This document shows positions 42,317 through 48,980 of a stretch of 48,980 nt of DNA, one piece after another. The notes beneath the pieces are model-generated. The model ran no database searches. It was not told where the DNA came from and saw only the letters and a list, made by a program, of their open reading frames with translations. A program made the translations under genes and the position numbers. Origin of the DNA: Bacillota bacterium (lineage in GTDB: Bacteria; Bacillota; Clostridia; Lachnospirales; Lachnospiraceae); contig JAEWPN010000250.1 of the NCBI GenBank assembly GCA_023399455.1, positions 1-48,980 of the forward strand, in the 5' to 3' direction. How positions within the stretch are numbered: the first letter of the stretch is position 1; each line of letters opens with the position of its first letter.

Positions 42317-42895
42317 ATGGAGCATATGCTTGCGAGTAAGATTACGGCTTGGTGTTTGAAGCGCAATGAGATGTCGGAGACACAAGCCATAGCGGTTACC
42401 TATGGAATAGAATTAATCTTTAATTCTCTGTTCAAAGTAATAGGGCTGATATTGCTCGGGCTCGTTTTCGGTCGTGCATGGGATGTGATCCTATCTATTG
42501 GATGTTTTTCTTTGTTGCGTTCCTGTGCAGGGGGAGTGCATATGAAGTCAAGCCTTGGCTGCTTCTTGTCCATGGCGCTCGTGTGCGTCCTTTCCTGTGT
42601 GGGAGCGGATTATATCGGTTATCTGCCGGTTGGCGTAATGATAGCCTTAACGATAGGGATTATTGTGGTTAATAAATTGTATGCACCTTTTTTTACTGAA
42701 AATAATCCTATTGAAGACGAAAAAATCATTAAGAAAAAGAATATTGGTGCGGTAGTAATCTCTGTAATATTGCTGGTGATTATATGGATCACACCTATTT
42801 GGAATGTTAAAATGTTAATGCTTATACCGGTGACACTGGAAACTTTAAGTATACTGCCGTGTTGGCACGGAACAAAAAAAGCAGTGCAGAACTAA
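42317..42895 (+). CDS. agrB: AgrB-like peptide-processing membrane protease
   Basis: A 192-residue membrane protein with the AgrB catalytic region LLRSCAGGVHMKSSLGCF (about 66-83): conserved Arg, GG, catalytic His and Cys. About five membrane helices. The ATG at 42317 has GAGG upstream; GTG at 42308 is an alternative. AgrB cleaves and cyclises AgrD propeptides into thiolactone signals. No convincing AgrD follows before the terminator at 42932. It may process a peptide encoded elsewhere. Confidence 0.88.
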   Translation: MEHMLASKITAWCLKRNEMSETQAIAVTYGIELIFNSLFKVIGLILLGLVFGRAWDVILSIGCFSLLRSCAGGVHMKSSLGCFLSMALVCVLSCVGADYIGYLPVGVMIALTIGIIVVNKLYAPFFTENNPIEDEKIIKKKNIGAVVISVILLVIIWITPIWNVKMLMLIPVTLETLSILPCWHGTKKAVQN

Positions 42896-42931
42896 ACGGA
42901 TGTAAATCCTGCACCGCAGCACAAACTTAAT

Positions 42932-43004
42932 AATAAAGCAAGCATATTATTACTTAATGTCAAAGGGGAATTTGCAGAATCGTCTTAATATGCTTGCTTT
43001 TATT
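42932..43004 (+). terminator. agrB terminator with long stem and loop
   Basis: AATAAAGCAAGCATATT pairs with AATATGCTTGCTTTTATT (one bulge), a stem of about 17 pairs around a 38-base loop. U residues are in the 3' arm. Confidence 0.65.
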
Positions 43005-43008
43005 ATGT

Positions 43009-43066
43009 CCAAATTGATCATCGCAGGAGACGTTATGGAATAGGCTTCCTGCGATGATTAATTTGG
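43009..43066. repeat. 20-base inverted repeat
   Basis: Arms at 43009-43028 and 43047-43066 match at 19 of 20 bases (the mismatch is a possible G-U pair) around an 18-base loop. There is no U-tract. It directly follows the agrB terminator. The rest of the gap up to 43134 holds no gene. Confidence 0.65.
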
Positions 43067-43134
43067 AATGTCATATTTCCTAGTGGTTAATAAAATCAGC
43101 CTTTGCGTTAAATGCACGTCCATTGTTTTTTTAA

Positions 43135-43143
43135 TGCTATAAT
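43135..43143 (+). promoter_or_regulatory. Extended -10 promoter of the XRE gene
   Basis: TGCTATAAT, an extended -10 (TGnTATAAT), 47 bases before the ATG. No good -35 is seen, which an extended -10 can tolerate. Confidence 0.5.
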
Positions 43144-43189
43144 ATTAATATAAAGACAGATACTTATTTTTCTTTAAGGAGCAAATGAC

Positions 43190-43886
43190 ATGGCATTGAA
43201 TATTGGAGAGATCATTATAACAAAACGTAAAGAAAAATCCTGGACACAGGAGCAACTCGCGAATGCATTAGGTGTTTCCGCCCCGGCAGTAAGTAAATGG
43301 GAAACCGGAGCAACTTACCCTGACATTACATTGCTTTCTCCTATTGCACGCGCTCTAAATACTACGATAGATGAATTACTCTCTTATCAAAACGAGCTCT
43401 CCGGCGAAGAGGTCAGTGAATTAGCCAAAAGGGCCGGCAGTGTCTACGAAACCGAGGGATTTGAAGCAGGCTGGTCGTTCTGTCAGAAGATGTTAAAAGA
43501 ATATCCCAACAGCATCCCGTTAAAGTTTCATCTCGGCAATCTGTTCCAAAGTTTTATGTTTTTAAAACCGGGTATCGGACAGGAGGAAATACGATCGTAT
43601 TATCGATGCGCCGCTGATATTTACGAAGAAGTATTGTCTAGCATATGCACAAAGTATTCCGGAATTAAGTTACGACTATTCCAATAATCCTTGCTTTGAT
43701 AAGTTGACCGGGCACCCAAGCGATACATCATATATTAAAAAAATACTTGCCCACAGCATAATAATTGACCGGGAATATGCCCCCTTAGTAAATGAGCCGC
43801 GCTATCACGAGATCATTGACAGGTTACAGACGGTAGTTGATGTTCAAACCCACACTTTTAGTGAGTTGCCGTATCGGAGCATTTAA
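43190..43886 (+). pseudogene. XRE-family regulator, broken by a frameshift or deletion
   Basis: The first frame (43190-43687, 165 residues) has an HTH_3 domain (SWTQEQLANALGVSAPAVSK) and the start of a helical repeat region (LKFHLGNLFQSFMF, ADIYEEVL). It then runs into LSSICTKYSGIK and stops. Another frame is open from near 43653 to 43886 and ends in REYAPLVNEPRYHEIIDRLQ, the kind of C-terminal end seen in full-length proteins of this type (about 300 residues). An internal deletion with a frame change near 43650 explains both. The N-terminal part may still bind DNA. AAGGAG precedes the ATG. Confidence 0.65.
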
Positions 43887-43910
43887 CCGATGAACGGCCC
43901 GCATAATTCC

Positions 43911-44921
43911 CTAAAGTAACTGCAGTCCGTTCTCCTTGGCAGCAGCTATCGTCTCATCCGGCCAAAGCGAGCACTGTACCTCCCCAATGTGCGCTTTACG
44001 CAAAAAGAACATACAGATACGCGACTGTCCAATACCACCGCCGATCGTATACGGAAGTTCTTCCTCAATGATCGCCTTCTGAAAAGGAAGTTTTGTGCGT
44101 TCCGGGCATCCCGCTTTTTCCAGCTGGGAAAGCAAAGCCTCTTTATCCACCCGAATCCCCATGGAAGACAATTCCAGTGCGATGTCCAGAACCGGATAAT
44201 AAACAACAATATCCGCATTTAAAGCCCAATCATCGTAGTCAGGAGCACGCCCGTCGTGCTTTTCGCCGGATTCAAGCAGATCCCCGATCTGCATAATACA
44301 TACGGCGCCTTTTGCTTTAGCGATATAATATTCTCTCTCCTTCGGCGTGTTATCGGGGAACATGTTCTCCAATTCCTGCGTTGTGATAAAGAAGATGTCG
44401 TGAGGCAGGATCTCTTCTATATAATCGTATCTGATTGCCAGATACTTTTCCGTCTTGCGCAGCACCTTGTATACGGTGCGGACTATCTCCTTCAAGGTTT
44501 CGATATTACGCTCTTCTTTGGAAATTATTTTTTCCCAATCCCATTGATCTACATAAATGGAGTGAATATTATCAGTCTCTTCATCCCGGCGGATAGCGCT
44601 CATATCGGTATAGAGGCCTTCTCCATGGGAAAAGCCGTATTTTTGAAGCGCCGAGCGCTTCCACTTGGCGAGGGAATGAACGATTTCGGCCTCTGCGTCT
44701 CCTTGCTCTTTAATGCCGAAGGTAACTGGGCGTTCTACGCCGTTCAGATTGTCGTTCAAACCCGATTGGGGAGTGACAAATAAGGGTGCGGATACACGCA
44801 GCAGGCTCAAACGCTCGGCAAGAAGATTCTGAAAGAAATCCTTGACAGTTTTAATACCGATCTGAGTATCGTGCAAATTAAGTGCCGACTGGTAGTTTTT
44901 GGGAATAACCGGCTTGCTCAT
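43911..44921 (-). CDS. asnA: Aspartate--ammonia ligase
   Basis: A 336-residue class II synthetase-like enzyme making asparagine from aspartate and ammonia. Typical segments: LLRVSAPLFVTPQSGLNDNL, PVTFGIKEQ, EIVHSLAKWKR, GLYTDMSAIRRDE, SIYVDQWDWEKII and the C-terminal YTIGGGIGQSRICMFFL. Length equals AsnA of other bacteria. The gene is on the minus strand with AGGATGATTACTT before the ATG. Not linked to another amino-acid gene here. Confidence 0.96.
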   Translation of the reverse strand: MSKPVIPKNYQSALNLHDTQIGIKTVKDFFQNLLAERLSLLRVSAPLFVTPQSGLNDNLNGVERPVTFGIKEQGDAEAEIVHSLAKWKRSALQKYGFSHGEGLYTDMSAIRRDEETDNIHSIYVDQWDWEKIISKEERNIETLKEIVRTVYKVLRKTEKYLAIRYDYIEEILPHDIFFITTQELENMFPDNTPKEREYYIAKAKGAVCIMQIGDLLESGEKHDGRAPDYDDWALNADIVVYYPVLDIALELSSMGIRVDKEALLSQLEKAGCPERTKLPFQKAIIEEELPYTIGGGIGQSRICMFFLRKAHIGEVQCSLWPDETIAAAKENGLQLL

Positions 44922-45054
44922 AAGTAATCATCCTCGCTTTATTTTTCATTATTAATAATTATACATAAATATAATTATACACAACTAATATTTAACCGCG
45001 TTTCGCCCAATAATGCAAGCGATAAATAGTGCGAAGCAGTATTTATGTGCATTA

Positions 45055-45091
45055 AATGCCGCTATGAAGCCTACTGCTTCACAGCGGCATT
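45055..45091 (-). terminator. Hairpin overlapping the end of the Nim-like gene
   Basis: AATGCCGCT and AGCGGCATT pair perfectly (9) and an inner GAAG/CTTC stem stacks within. The hairpin includes the last codons and the stop of the Nim-like gene. A long U-tract is missing, so it may be a weak terminator or a stability element. Confidence 0.5.
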
Positions 45092-45574
45092 CTTTTGCCT
45101 GACCAGTTCGATCGCTTCCTTGCCTGACATATGCTCGATATCCAATTCTATCATGCAAAGCTGTGCCATCAATCTGTCAATTTCCTTAAGGCGCCCCTGC
45201 TCCTGCTCGGGAGAATATCTTTTTGCCAATCTCTCGATAGCGTTTCTTGCCTGCGCTTCGTCCTCTATGATCCGGGCTTTCCCGAAAACGATGACACTGC
45301 GAAAATAAGAGGTATATTCCTCCGGTACCACGCTGTCTTTATCGATAACGCAGAAGGAAGCCTTTTCATTTCTTGCAATGGAATCTATCTTATGCCCCGT
45401 TTTGGCACAATGAAAAAAGATTTTGGAATCATGGTACGCGTAGCTGAGCGGGACCGCATAAGGATAGCCATCGTCTCCGGATACGGCCAGAACACCGGAG
45501 GTTCCTCTTTGCAGGACATCGATACATTCTCCTTCCGATAAAATCTGTTTTTTTCGTCTCATTTCTCTAAACAT
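45071..45574 (-). CDS. Pyridoxamine 5'-phosphate oxidase-like flavoprotein (NimA type)
   Basis: A 167-residue split-barrel flavin protein: MRRKKQILSEGECIDVLQRG, then GYPYAVPLSYAYHDSKIFFH and KASFCVIDKD, typical of clostridial Nim-like proteins. Some members reduce nitroimidazoles; most are of unknown role. The ATG at 45574 has AGAGGTG upstream; an in-frame ATG at 45625 would start inside the EamA remnant and lacks a ribosome site. Confidence 0.85.
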   Translation of the reverse strand: MFREMRRKKQILSEGECIDVLQRGTSGVLAVSGDDGYPYAVPLSYAYHDSKIFFHCAKTGHKIDSIARNEKASFCVIDKDSVVPEEYTSYFRSVIVFGKARIIEDEAQARNAIERLAKRYSPEQEQGRLKEIDRLMAQLCMIELDIEHMSGKEAIELVRQKNAAVKQ

Positions 45575-45588
45575 ATGACACCTCTTTC

Positions 45589-45824
45589 TTATTTTGTATT
45601 GATTATGATCATGCCGACAATGCAAAGGACGATTCCCGCCAGCCTTCCTCTTTTGTTAGAAAGAACAAGAGAATGCTGGAAATAAGGGCTACCCCATAGG
45701 TAGCGATAAGGCCCAGAAATGGATTTACGTCGGAGGGTGTATTTTTGCTGAACATATGGTAGAAGACATTGGAAAGTATGACCAGCAAAATAGGCATTAC
45801 ATATAGGAAATTCAGATTATTCAT
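45589..45824 (-). pseudogene. EamA/DMT-family small transporter, internally deleted
   Basis: The first frame gives MNNLNFLYVMPILLVILSNV and a second helix (LGLIATYGVALISSILLFFL), the start of a small drug/metabolite transporter of about 140 residues. It soon ends at 45609. The end of the same family is present in another frame: RLAGIVLCIVGMIIINTK then stop at 45589. About 60 central residues are missing, with a frame change near 45650. It overlaps the GNAT gene by 8 bases and was presumably its operon partner. Confidence 0.75.
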
Positions 45825-46248
45825 TCCCGGCCTCCAACTGCTTATACATCAGGACATGGAGACAGTATTCGTCATAATAGGGTTCCCCCGACGTCACGTA
45901 ACCTTGTTTTTCGTAAAAGCCTGCCGCCTGTACCTGAGCTGACAGATATATTTTCCGTCCTCCGGATAAGCGTATTTGGTCTTCGGCTTCCTTCAGGATA
46001 TGTGCACCGATATTTTTCCCTCTATATGCCTTGGCTACGGCAATACGGCCCATGATATACGCTGATTTCCCGTTATCGAAATAGTAGCGGCAGGTTGCTA
46101 TCGGCAGCGCTCCATCAAATAGGACGAGATGGGTGGAAATATCGTCGATGTCGTCGAATTCATCTACAAAGCCCTGCTCCTTTACGAATATATCTTCCCG
46201 CAGAAGCGAGGCTTCTTTTGGTAAATAATCATAGCTTCTTGTGGTCAT
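45817..46248 (-). CDS. GNAT-family acetyltransferase (ElaA-like)
   Basis: A 143-residue acetyltransferase. Motif A region is GRIAVAKAYRGKNIGAHILK (acetyl-CoA loop R/Q-x-x-G-x-G/A type), and the C-terminal AGFYEKQGYVTSGEPYYDE is typical of the ElaA/YjcF group. The N-terminal LREDIFVKEQGFVDEFDDID is also typical. Substrate unknown. A plausible promoter lies at 46411-46439, giving a leader of about 155 nt. Confidence 0.87.
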   Translation of the reverse strand: MTTRSYDYLPKEASLLREDIFVKEQGFVDEFDDIDDISTHLVLFDGALPIATCRYYFDNGKSAYIMGRIAVAKAYRGKNIGAHILKEAEDQIRLSGGRKIYLSAQVQAAGFYEKQGYVTSGEPYYDEYCLHVLMYKQLEAGNE

Positions 46249-46320
46249 AATGAAATATGTTCCTTCGTAATATAATCGGTTTATGCGTTATTAAACAAAA
46301 AACATCCAAAAACAAACCTT

Positions 46321-46404
46321 CTGATGCGAAAAACGTATCATACCTACGGTCTGCCCCTGAATGCCTTATATGCTTTATCCGGTGACAAAGCATCAGCTTT
46401 TTCT
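46321..46404 (-). ncRNA. Structured 5' leader of the GNAT gene
   Basis: On the minus strand CTGATGC (46396-46390) and GCATCAG (46327-46321) close a loop of about 62 bases containing a GCTTT/AAAGC stem and a CGTA/TACG stem. The 3' arm could instead pair, weakly, with GGATG just before six U residues. This would allow switching, but the second stem is short. No known riboswitch class recognised. Confidence 0.35.
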
Positions 46405-46410
46405 GACAAA

Positions 46411-46439
46411 AGTATACTAAAAATGGGCAGGTATGTCAA
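46411..46439 (-). promoter_or_regulatory. Promoter of the GNAT gene
   Basis: Minus strand TTGACA, 17-base spacer, TATACT. It places the start of transcription near 46404. Confidence 0.65.
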
Positions 46440-46463
46440 TGAAACAAGGCCGAACTGTAACAA

Positions 46464-46477
46464 AAAACATTTGTTCG
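46464..46477. promoter_or_regulatory. Weak LexA-like box
   Basis: AAAACATTTGTTCG matches the Gram-positive consensus CGAACRNRYGTTCG at 11 of 14 positions. It lies upstream of the -35 box of the radical-SAM gene. Confidence 0.4.
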
Positions 46478-46486
46478 ATAAAACTG

Positions 46487-46515
46487 TTGAAAAAGGGGAA
46501 TGAATATGATATTAT
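46487..46515 (+). promoter_or_regulatory. Promoter of the radical-SAM/DUF4130 pair
   Basis: TTGAAA (46487-46492), 17-base spacer, TATTAT (46510-46515). The start of transcription falls within the stronger LexA-like box. Confidence 0.55.
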
Positions 46516-46519
46516 AATA

Positions 46520-46533
46520 CAAACAAGTGTTCG
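46520..46533. promoter_or_regulatory. LexA (SOS) box candidate
   Basis: CAAACAAGTGTTCG matches CGAACRNRYGTTCG at 13 of 14 positions and lies just downstream of the -10 box, 16 bases before the ATG, in a position to block transcription. It supports DNA-damage control of the next two genes. Confidence 0.65.
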
Positions 46534-46549
46534 AAAATGGCGGTGAGTT

Positions 46550-47902
46550 ATGATGAATTATAAGGTTTCGGAAGAGATGTCCGTAATGGAGAAGCTGGGA
46601 ATTTTAACGGATGCGGCAAAATATGATGTGGCATGTACCTCCAGCGGTGTGGACAGGAAGGGCAGCGGAAGCGGTATGGGCAATACCGTAGCCGGCGGCA
46701 TCTGTCATAGCTTCAGCGCAGACGGAAGATGCATTTCCTTATTGAAGATACTTTTTACAAATGAATGTATTTATGACTGCAAATACTGCATTAACAGAAA
46801 ATCCAACGATGTCGTCAGGACCTCGTTTACGCCGGACGAGGTGTGCGAGCTGACTATGGGCTTTTATAAAAGAAATTATATTGAAGGACTTTTTCTGAGT
46901 TCAGGGATCCTGTATAATCCGGATTTTACCATGGAATTGATTTACCAAACACTGTATAAGCTGCGCAGGGAGCATCGATTTCAGGGGTATATTCATGTGA
47001 AAGCGATACCCGGCGCAGACCCGTTTCTCATTCAGAAGACGGGGCTGCTGGCTGACAGGATGAGTGTGAATCTGGAGCTGCCTACAGCAGAGGGGCTTAG
47101 CCGCCTCGCTCCCAATAAGCATCGGAAGAATATTTTAGCGCCCATGCGCCAGATTCAAAATGGAATTAAATCCAGTAAAAATGAAATCGTTCTATATAAA
47201 AATGCACCCCGGTTTGTCCCTGCCGGACAATCTACCCAGCTTATCGTAGGTGCGACGCCGGAAAATGATTATCAGTTGATGACGGTGGCGGAAAATCTTT
47301 ATGAAAAATTTGAATTAAAAAGGGTATTTTATTCTGCCTTTGTGAATGTGAACGAGGATAAGGAGCTGCCTGCTCTGCCCGGAGGCCCTCCGCTCCTTCG
47401 GGAGCACAGGCTGTATCAGGCGGACTGGCTGCTTCGGTTTTATGGGTTTAAGGCAGGAGAGCTTCTGAGCGAGGCGCGGCCGAATTTCAATATACTTCTG
47501 GACCCCAAGGCCGATTGGGCGCTGCGTCATTTGGAGATGTTTCCTGTGGAAGTTAATAGGGCGGATTATCAGCTGCTGCTCAGAATACCGGGAATCGGGG
47601 TGAAGAGCGCGCAGAGAATCGTGATGGCGAGGCGGAGCAGTTTTCTTAGCTTTCCTGATTTGAAAAAGATAGGAGTGGTGCTTAAGCGGGCGCTCTATTT
47701 CATTACATGCAATGGAAAGATGATGTACAACACGAAGATAGAGGAGGACTATATCACGAGAAATCTTCTTACGGTAAAGGAGAAGCTTCCCTTTGACAAG
47801 GATGGAATTACCTACAAGCAGCTATCCTTGTTCGATGATGTAGGCTTTACTATGCAGCCGGATATTATCGATACTCATAAAGCAGTGCTGGGGCAGATGT
47901 AA
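46550..47902 (+). CDS. Putative DNA modification/repair radical SAM protein (TIGR03916 type)
   Basis: A 450-residue protein. The radical-SAM cluster motif is CIYDCKYC (about 73-80), followed by LSSGILYNPDFTMEL and GYIHVKAIPGADP; a C-terminal helix-hairpin-helix (LLRIPGIGVKSAQRIVMAR, about 342-360) points to DNA binding. These features match the family named putative DNA modification/repair radical SAM protein, known to be linked to a DUF4130 partner, which follows here after 16 bases. Reaction unknown. Two overlapping ATGs (46550, 46553) after GGCGGTGAGTT. Confidence 0.85.
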   Translation: MMNYKVSEEMSVMEKLGILTDAAKYDVACTSSGVDRKGSGSGMGNTVAGGICHSFSADGRCISLLKILFTNECIYDCKYCINRKSNDVVRTSFTPDEVCELTMGFYKRNYIEGLFLSSGILYNPDFTMELIYQTLYKLRREHRFQGYIHVKAIPGADPFLIQKTGLLADRMSVNLELPTAEGLSRLAPNKHRKNILAPMRQIQNGIKSSKNEIVLYKNAPRFVPAGQSTQLIVGATPENDYQLMTVAENLYEKFELKRVFYSAFVNVNEDKELPALPGGPPLLREHRLYQADWLLRFYGFKAGELLSEARPNFNILLDPKADWALRHLEMFPVEVNRADYQLLLRIPGIGVKSAQRIVMARRSSFLSFPDLKKIGVVLKRALYFITCNGKMMYNTKIEEDYITRNLLTVKEKLPFDKDGITYKQLSLFDDVGFTMQPDIIDTHKAVLGQM

Positions 47903-47918
47903 CGGAGGAATCAATAGT

Positions 47919-48689
47919 ATGGAAGAGAAATATCTAATATGTGAGGATTCCCTGGAGGGCATTTTCACAGGAATCTATAAAGCGTATTCCTTGAAGGAAG
48001 ATCACAGTCGTCTTCATATACAGATCGGGGAGGAGGAGAACCTGCGCTTATTCGCGGAATATATCCCCATCGTGCCCGACGCCGGAACGGCGGTAAGAGT
48101 ATCCCGCACCATTCAGAGGGAATTGGGTGAAGAGACGTATATAAGTATATGCCGCGCGCTTGCTTCTATGGACAAGCAGAAGGGAGAGGCTGTATACAAG
48201 ACCGCTGTGTGCGGCTTGCAAATGCAAAATGGCAGGCAAGTCATGGGCAATCTGACGAATCCCTATGTGCACAAGGTATTTGAACTGAACCGGGGAACCA
48301 ACAACGAGGTGCTTCATTTGATGGGATTTCTCCGGTTTCAGGAGCTGGAAAACGGCATATTATTTTCTAAGATAGGGCCTAAGAACAATATATTAACCTT
48401 TTTAGCTCCTCATTTCGCAGATAGATTGTCTCTTTTAAATTTCGTCATATATGATGATATCAGGGGGATATTTGTCGTTCATCCGGCTTCAAAAGACTGG
48501 TATCTCGTTACGAATGCCGAGATCGACAGTGAAATGATGGAGAATTATTCGAGGGAAGAGCTGGAATACCAGGAACTGTTTACGTATTTCTGCCATAAAA
48601 TAGCGATAAAGGAGAGAAAAAACCTGAATTTACAAAGAAGTATGCTTCCCTTAAGATTCCAAGAATATATGGTAGAATTTAGGAAATAA
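47919..48689 (+). CDS. DUF4130 protein, partner of the radical-SAM protein (TIGR03915 type)
   Basis: A 256-residue protein with the DUF4130 pattern: CEDSLEGIFTGIYKAYSLKE at the N-terminus, a helical middle (VHKVFELNRGTNNEVLHLMG, FLRFQELENGILFSKIGPKN) and FLAPHFADRLSLLNFVIYDD toward the end. It is described as a probable DNA metabolism protein and in some bacteria is fused to a uracil-DNA glycosylase domain; no such domain is present here. AACGGAGGAATCAATAGT precedes the ATG. Same operon and likely same pathway as the gene before. Confidence 0.85.
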   Translation: MEEKYLICEDSLEGIFTGIYKAYSLKEDHSRLHIQIGEEENLRLFAEYIPIVPDAGTAVRVSRTIQRELGEETYISICRALASMDKQKGEAVYKTAVCGLQMQNGRQVMGNLTNPYVHKVFELNRGTNNEVLHLMGFLRFQELENGILFSKIGPKNNILTFLAPHFADRLSLLNFVIYDDIRGIFVVHPASKDWYLVTNAEIDSEMMENYSREELEYQELFTYFCHKIAIKERKNLNLQRSMLPLRFQEYMVEFRK

Positions 48690-48928
48690 TGATCAATATG
48701 CAGTTTAATAAAGTAAAGGGATAAAAAATAAATTGTGCATTCTTTATATTTTGACAAATATTGAGGATTGGAAGTGGTCAATATGAAAAAATATTTCAGC
48801 GGCTAATATGTCAATACATCCAGTTTATAAAAATTTCACTTTACTTTTATAGGAAATAAGGTATAATACTCAAGTAACTGCGAGAAAGATATTTTCATGA
48901 AAGGATTTTTCAAGGAAGGGTGATATTT
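48690..48928. other. Gap with promoter of the HPr-like gene
   Basis: No gene seen. TATAAT at 48862-48867, with TTTACT 16 bases upstream, is the probable promoter of the last gene. The remainder is AT-rich without clear repeats. Confidence 0.5.
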
Positions 48929-48980
48929 ATGATACATCGTAAAATAAGGTTGAGACCCGACGAAGTGAAAAAGTTTGTGG
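48929..48980 (+). CDS. HPr-family-like protein (start only, cut by window edge)
   Basis: Seventeen codons are visible, MIHRKIRLRPDEVKKFV, preceded by AAGGAAGGGTGATATTT. This start is like that of small HPr-related proteins of Lachnospiraceae. The body is outside the window, so the call rests on resemblance of the first residues only. Confidence 0.5.
   Translation, partial: MIHRKIRLRPDEVKKFV

Noticed and set aside
42859..42930. A 23-residue frame with GTG start overlapping the end of agrB, containing two cysteines (NGCKSCTAAQT), considered as AgrD.
   Set aside because: It has no ribosome site or amphipathic leader and lacks the acidic tail after the cysteine region that AgrD propeptides have.
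46321..46396. Purine or cyclic-di-GMP riboswitch, or hammerhead ribozyme (CTGATGC), in the GNAT leader.
   Set aside because: None of the conserved cores is complete; only short strings match.
1..48980. CRISPR arrays, tRNA or rRNA genes.
   Set aside because: No regularly spaced repeats, cloverleaf or rRNA-like sequence was noticed; a tRNAscan and CRISPR finder run would settle this.

Overview
The window looks like a chromosome segment of a low-to-mid GC Firmicute of class Clostridia, most likely Lachnospiraceae. This rests on protein resemblance (CmpB-type membrane protein, LytTR/AgrB pair, GltB/GltD, radical-SAM plus DUF4130 pair, HPr-like end gene), Shine-Dalgarno usage (AGGAGG-like, some TTG/GTG starts) and many TTGACA/TATAAT promoters. 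No rRNA, tRNA or CRISPR array was seen. The species cannot be named from sequence alone.

Layout. 1-1.75 kb: a left-truncated WYL regulator divergent from a cysteine hydrolase. 1.76-8.1 kb: a heterodimeric ABC exporter with a MarR regulator and a candidate operator, then a CmpB-like membrane protein, DUF1232 and DUF1801 genes. 8.45-19.83 kb: a gene for an Fpg/Nei-type DNA glycosylase cut in two by an AT-rich element of about 10.5 kb. The element has a tyrosine integrase, an XRE repressor, an Xis-like protein, a RepA-like ATPase, a MobV relaxase with an upstream oriT candidate, and cargo. It reads as an integrative mobilizable element (IME). The cargo is a solo HNH-associated repeat protein, an unknown protein, an HNH nuclease with three such repeats, a promoter/structured RNA/terminator unit directly before a PBECR4-like gene, and a WYL regulator + Cys-rich mini-protein + MGMT-like module. 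A degenerate internal copy of the element's right end precedes that last module, so the element may be composite.

19.9-32.8 kb: an ABC-2 exporter (ATPase plus two DUF990-type permeases), a HAD phosphatase, a CPBP protease, gltB-gltD with a leader terminator, and a two-component system. 33-39.8 kb: a sugar ABC importer with GH42 and GH5 glycosidases, probably controlled by the divergent two-component system. 39.9-43 kb: a MATE transporter, and a LytTR regulator divergent from agrB with tandem LytTR-like sites but no clear AgrD. 43-46.3 kb: a decayed XRE gene, asnA, a Nim-like flavoprotein, a decayed EamA-type gene and a GNAT. 46.3-49 kb: a radical-SAM DNA modification/repair candidate and its DUF4130 partner behind a LexA-box-like promoter, then the start of an HPr-like gene.

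Main points for follow-up: the split glycosylase with reconstructable element ends; the RNA plus PBECR4-like pair, whose layout resembles a type III toxin-antitoxin locus; the nested palindrome beside the integrase; the LytTR sites before agrB; and the SOS-like control of the rSAM/DUF4130 pair. At least four host genes are broken (glycosylase, GH31 remnant, XRE, EamA).
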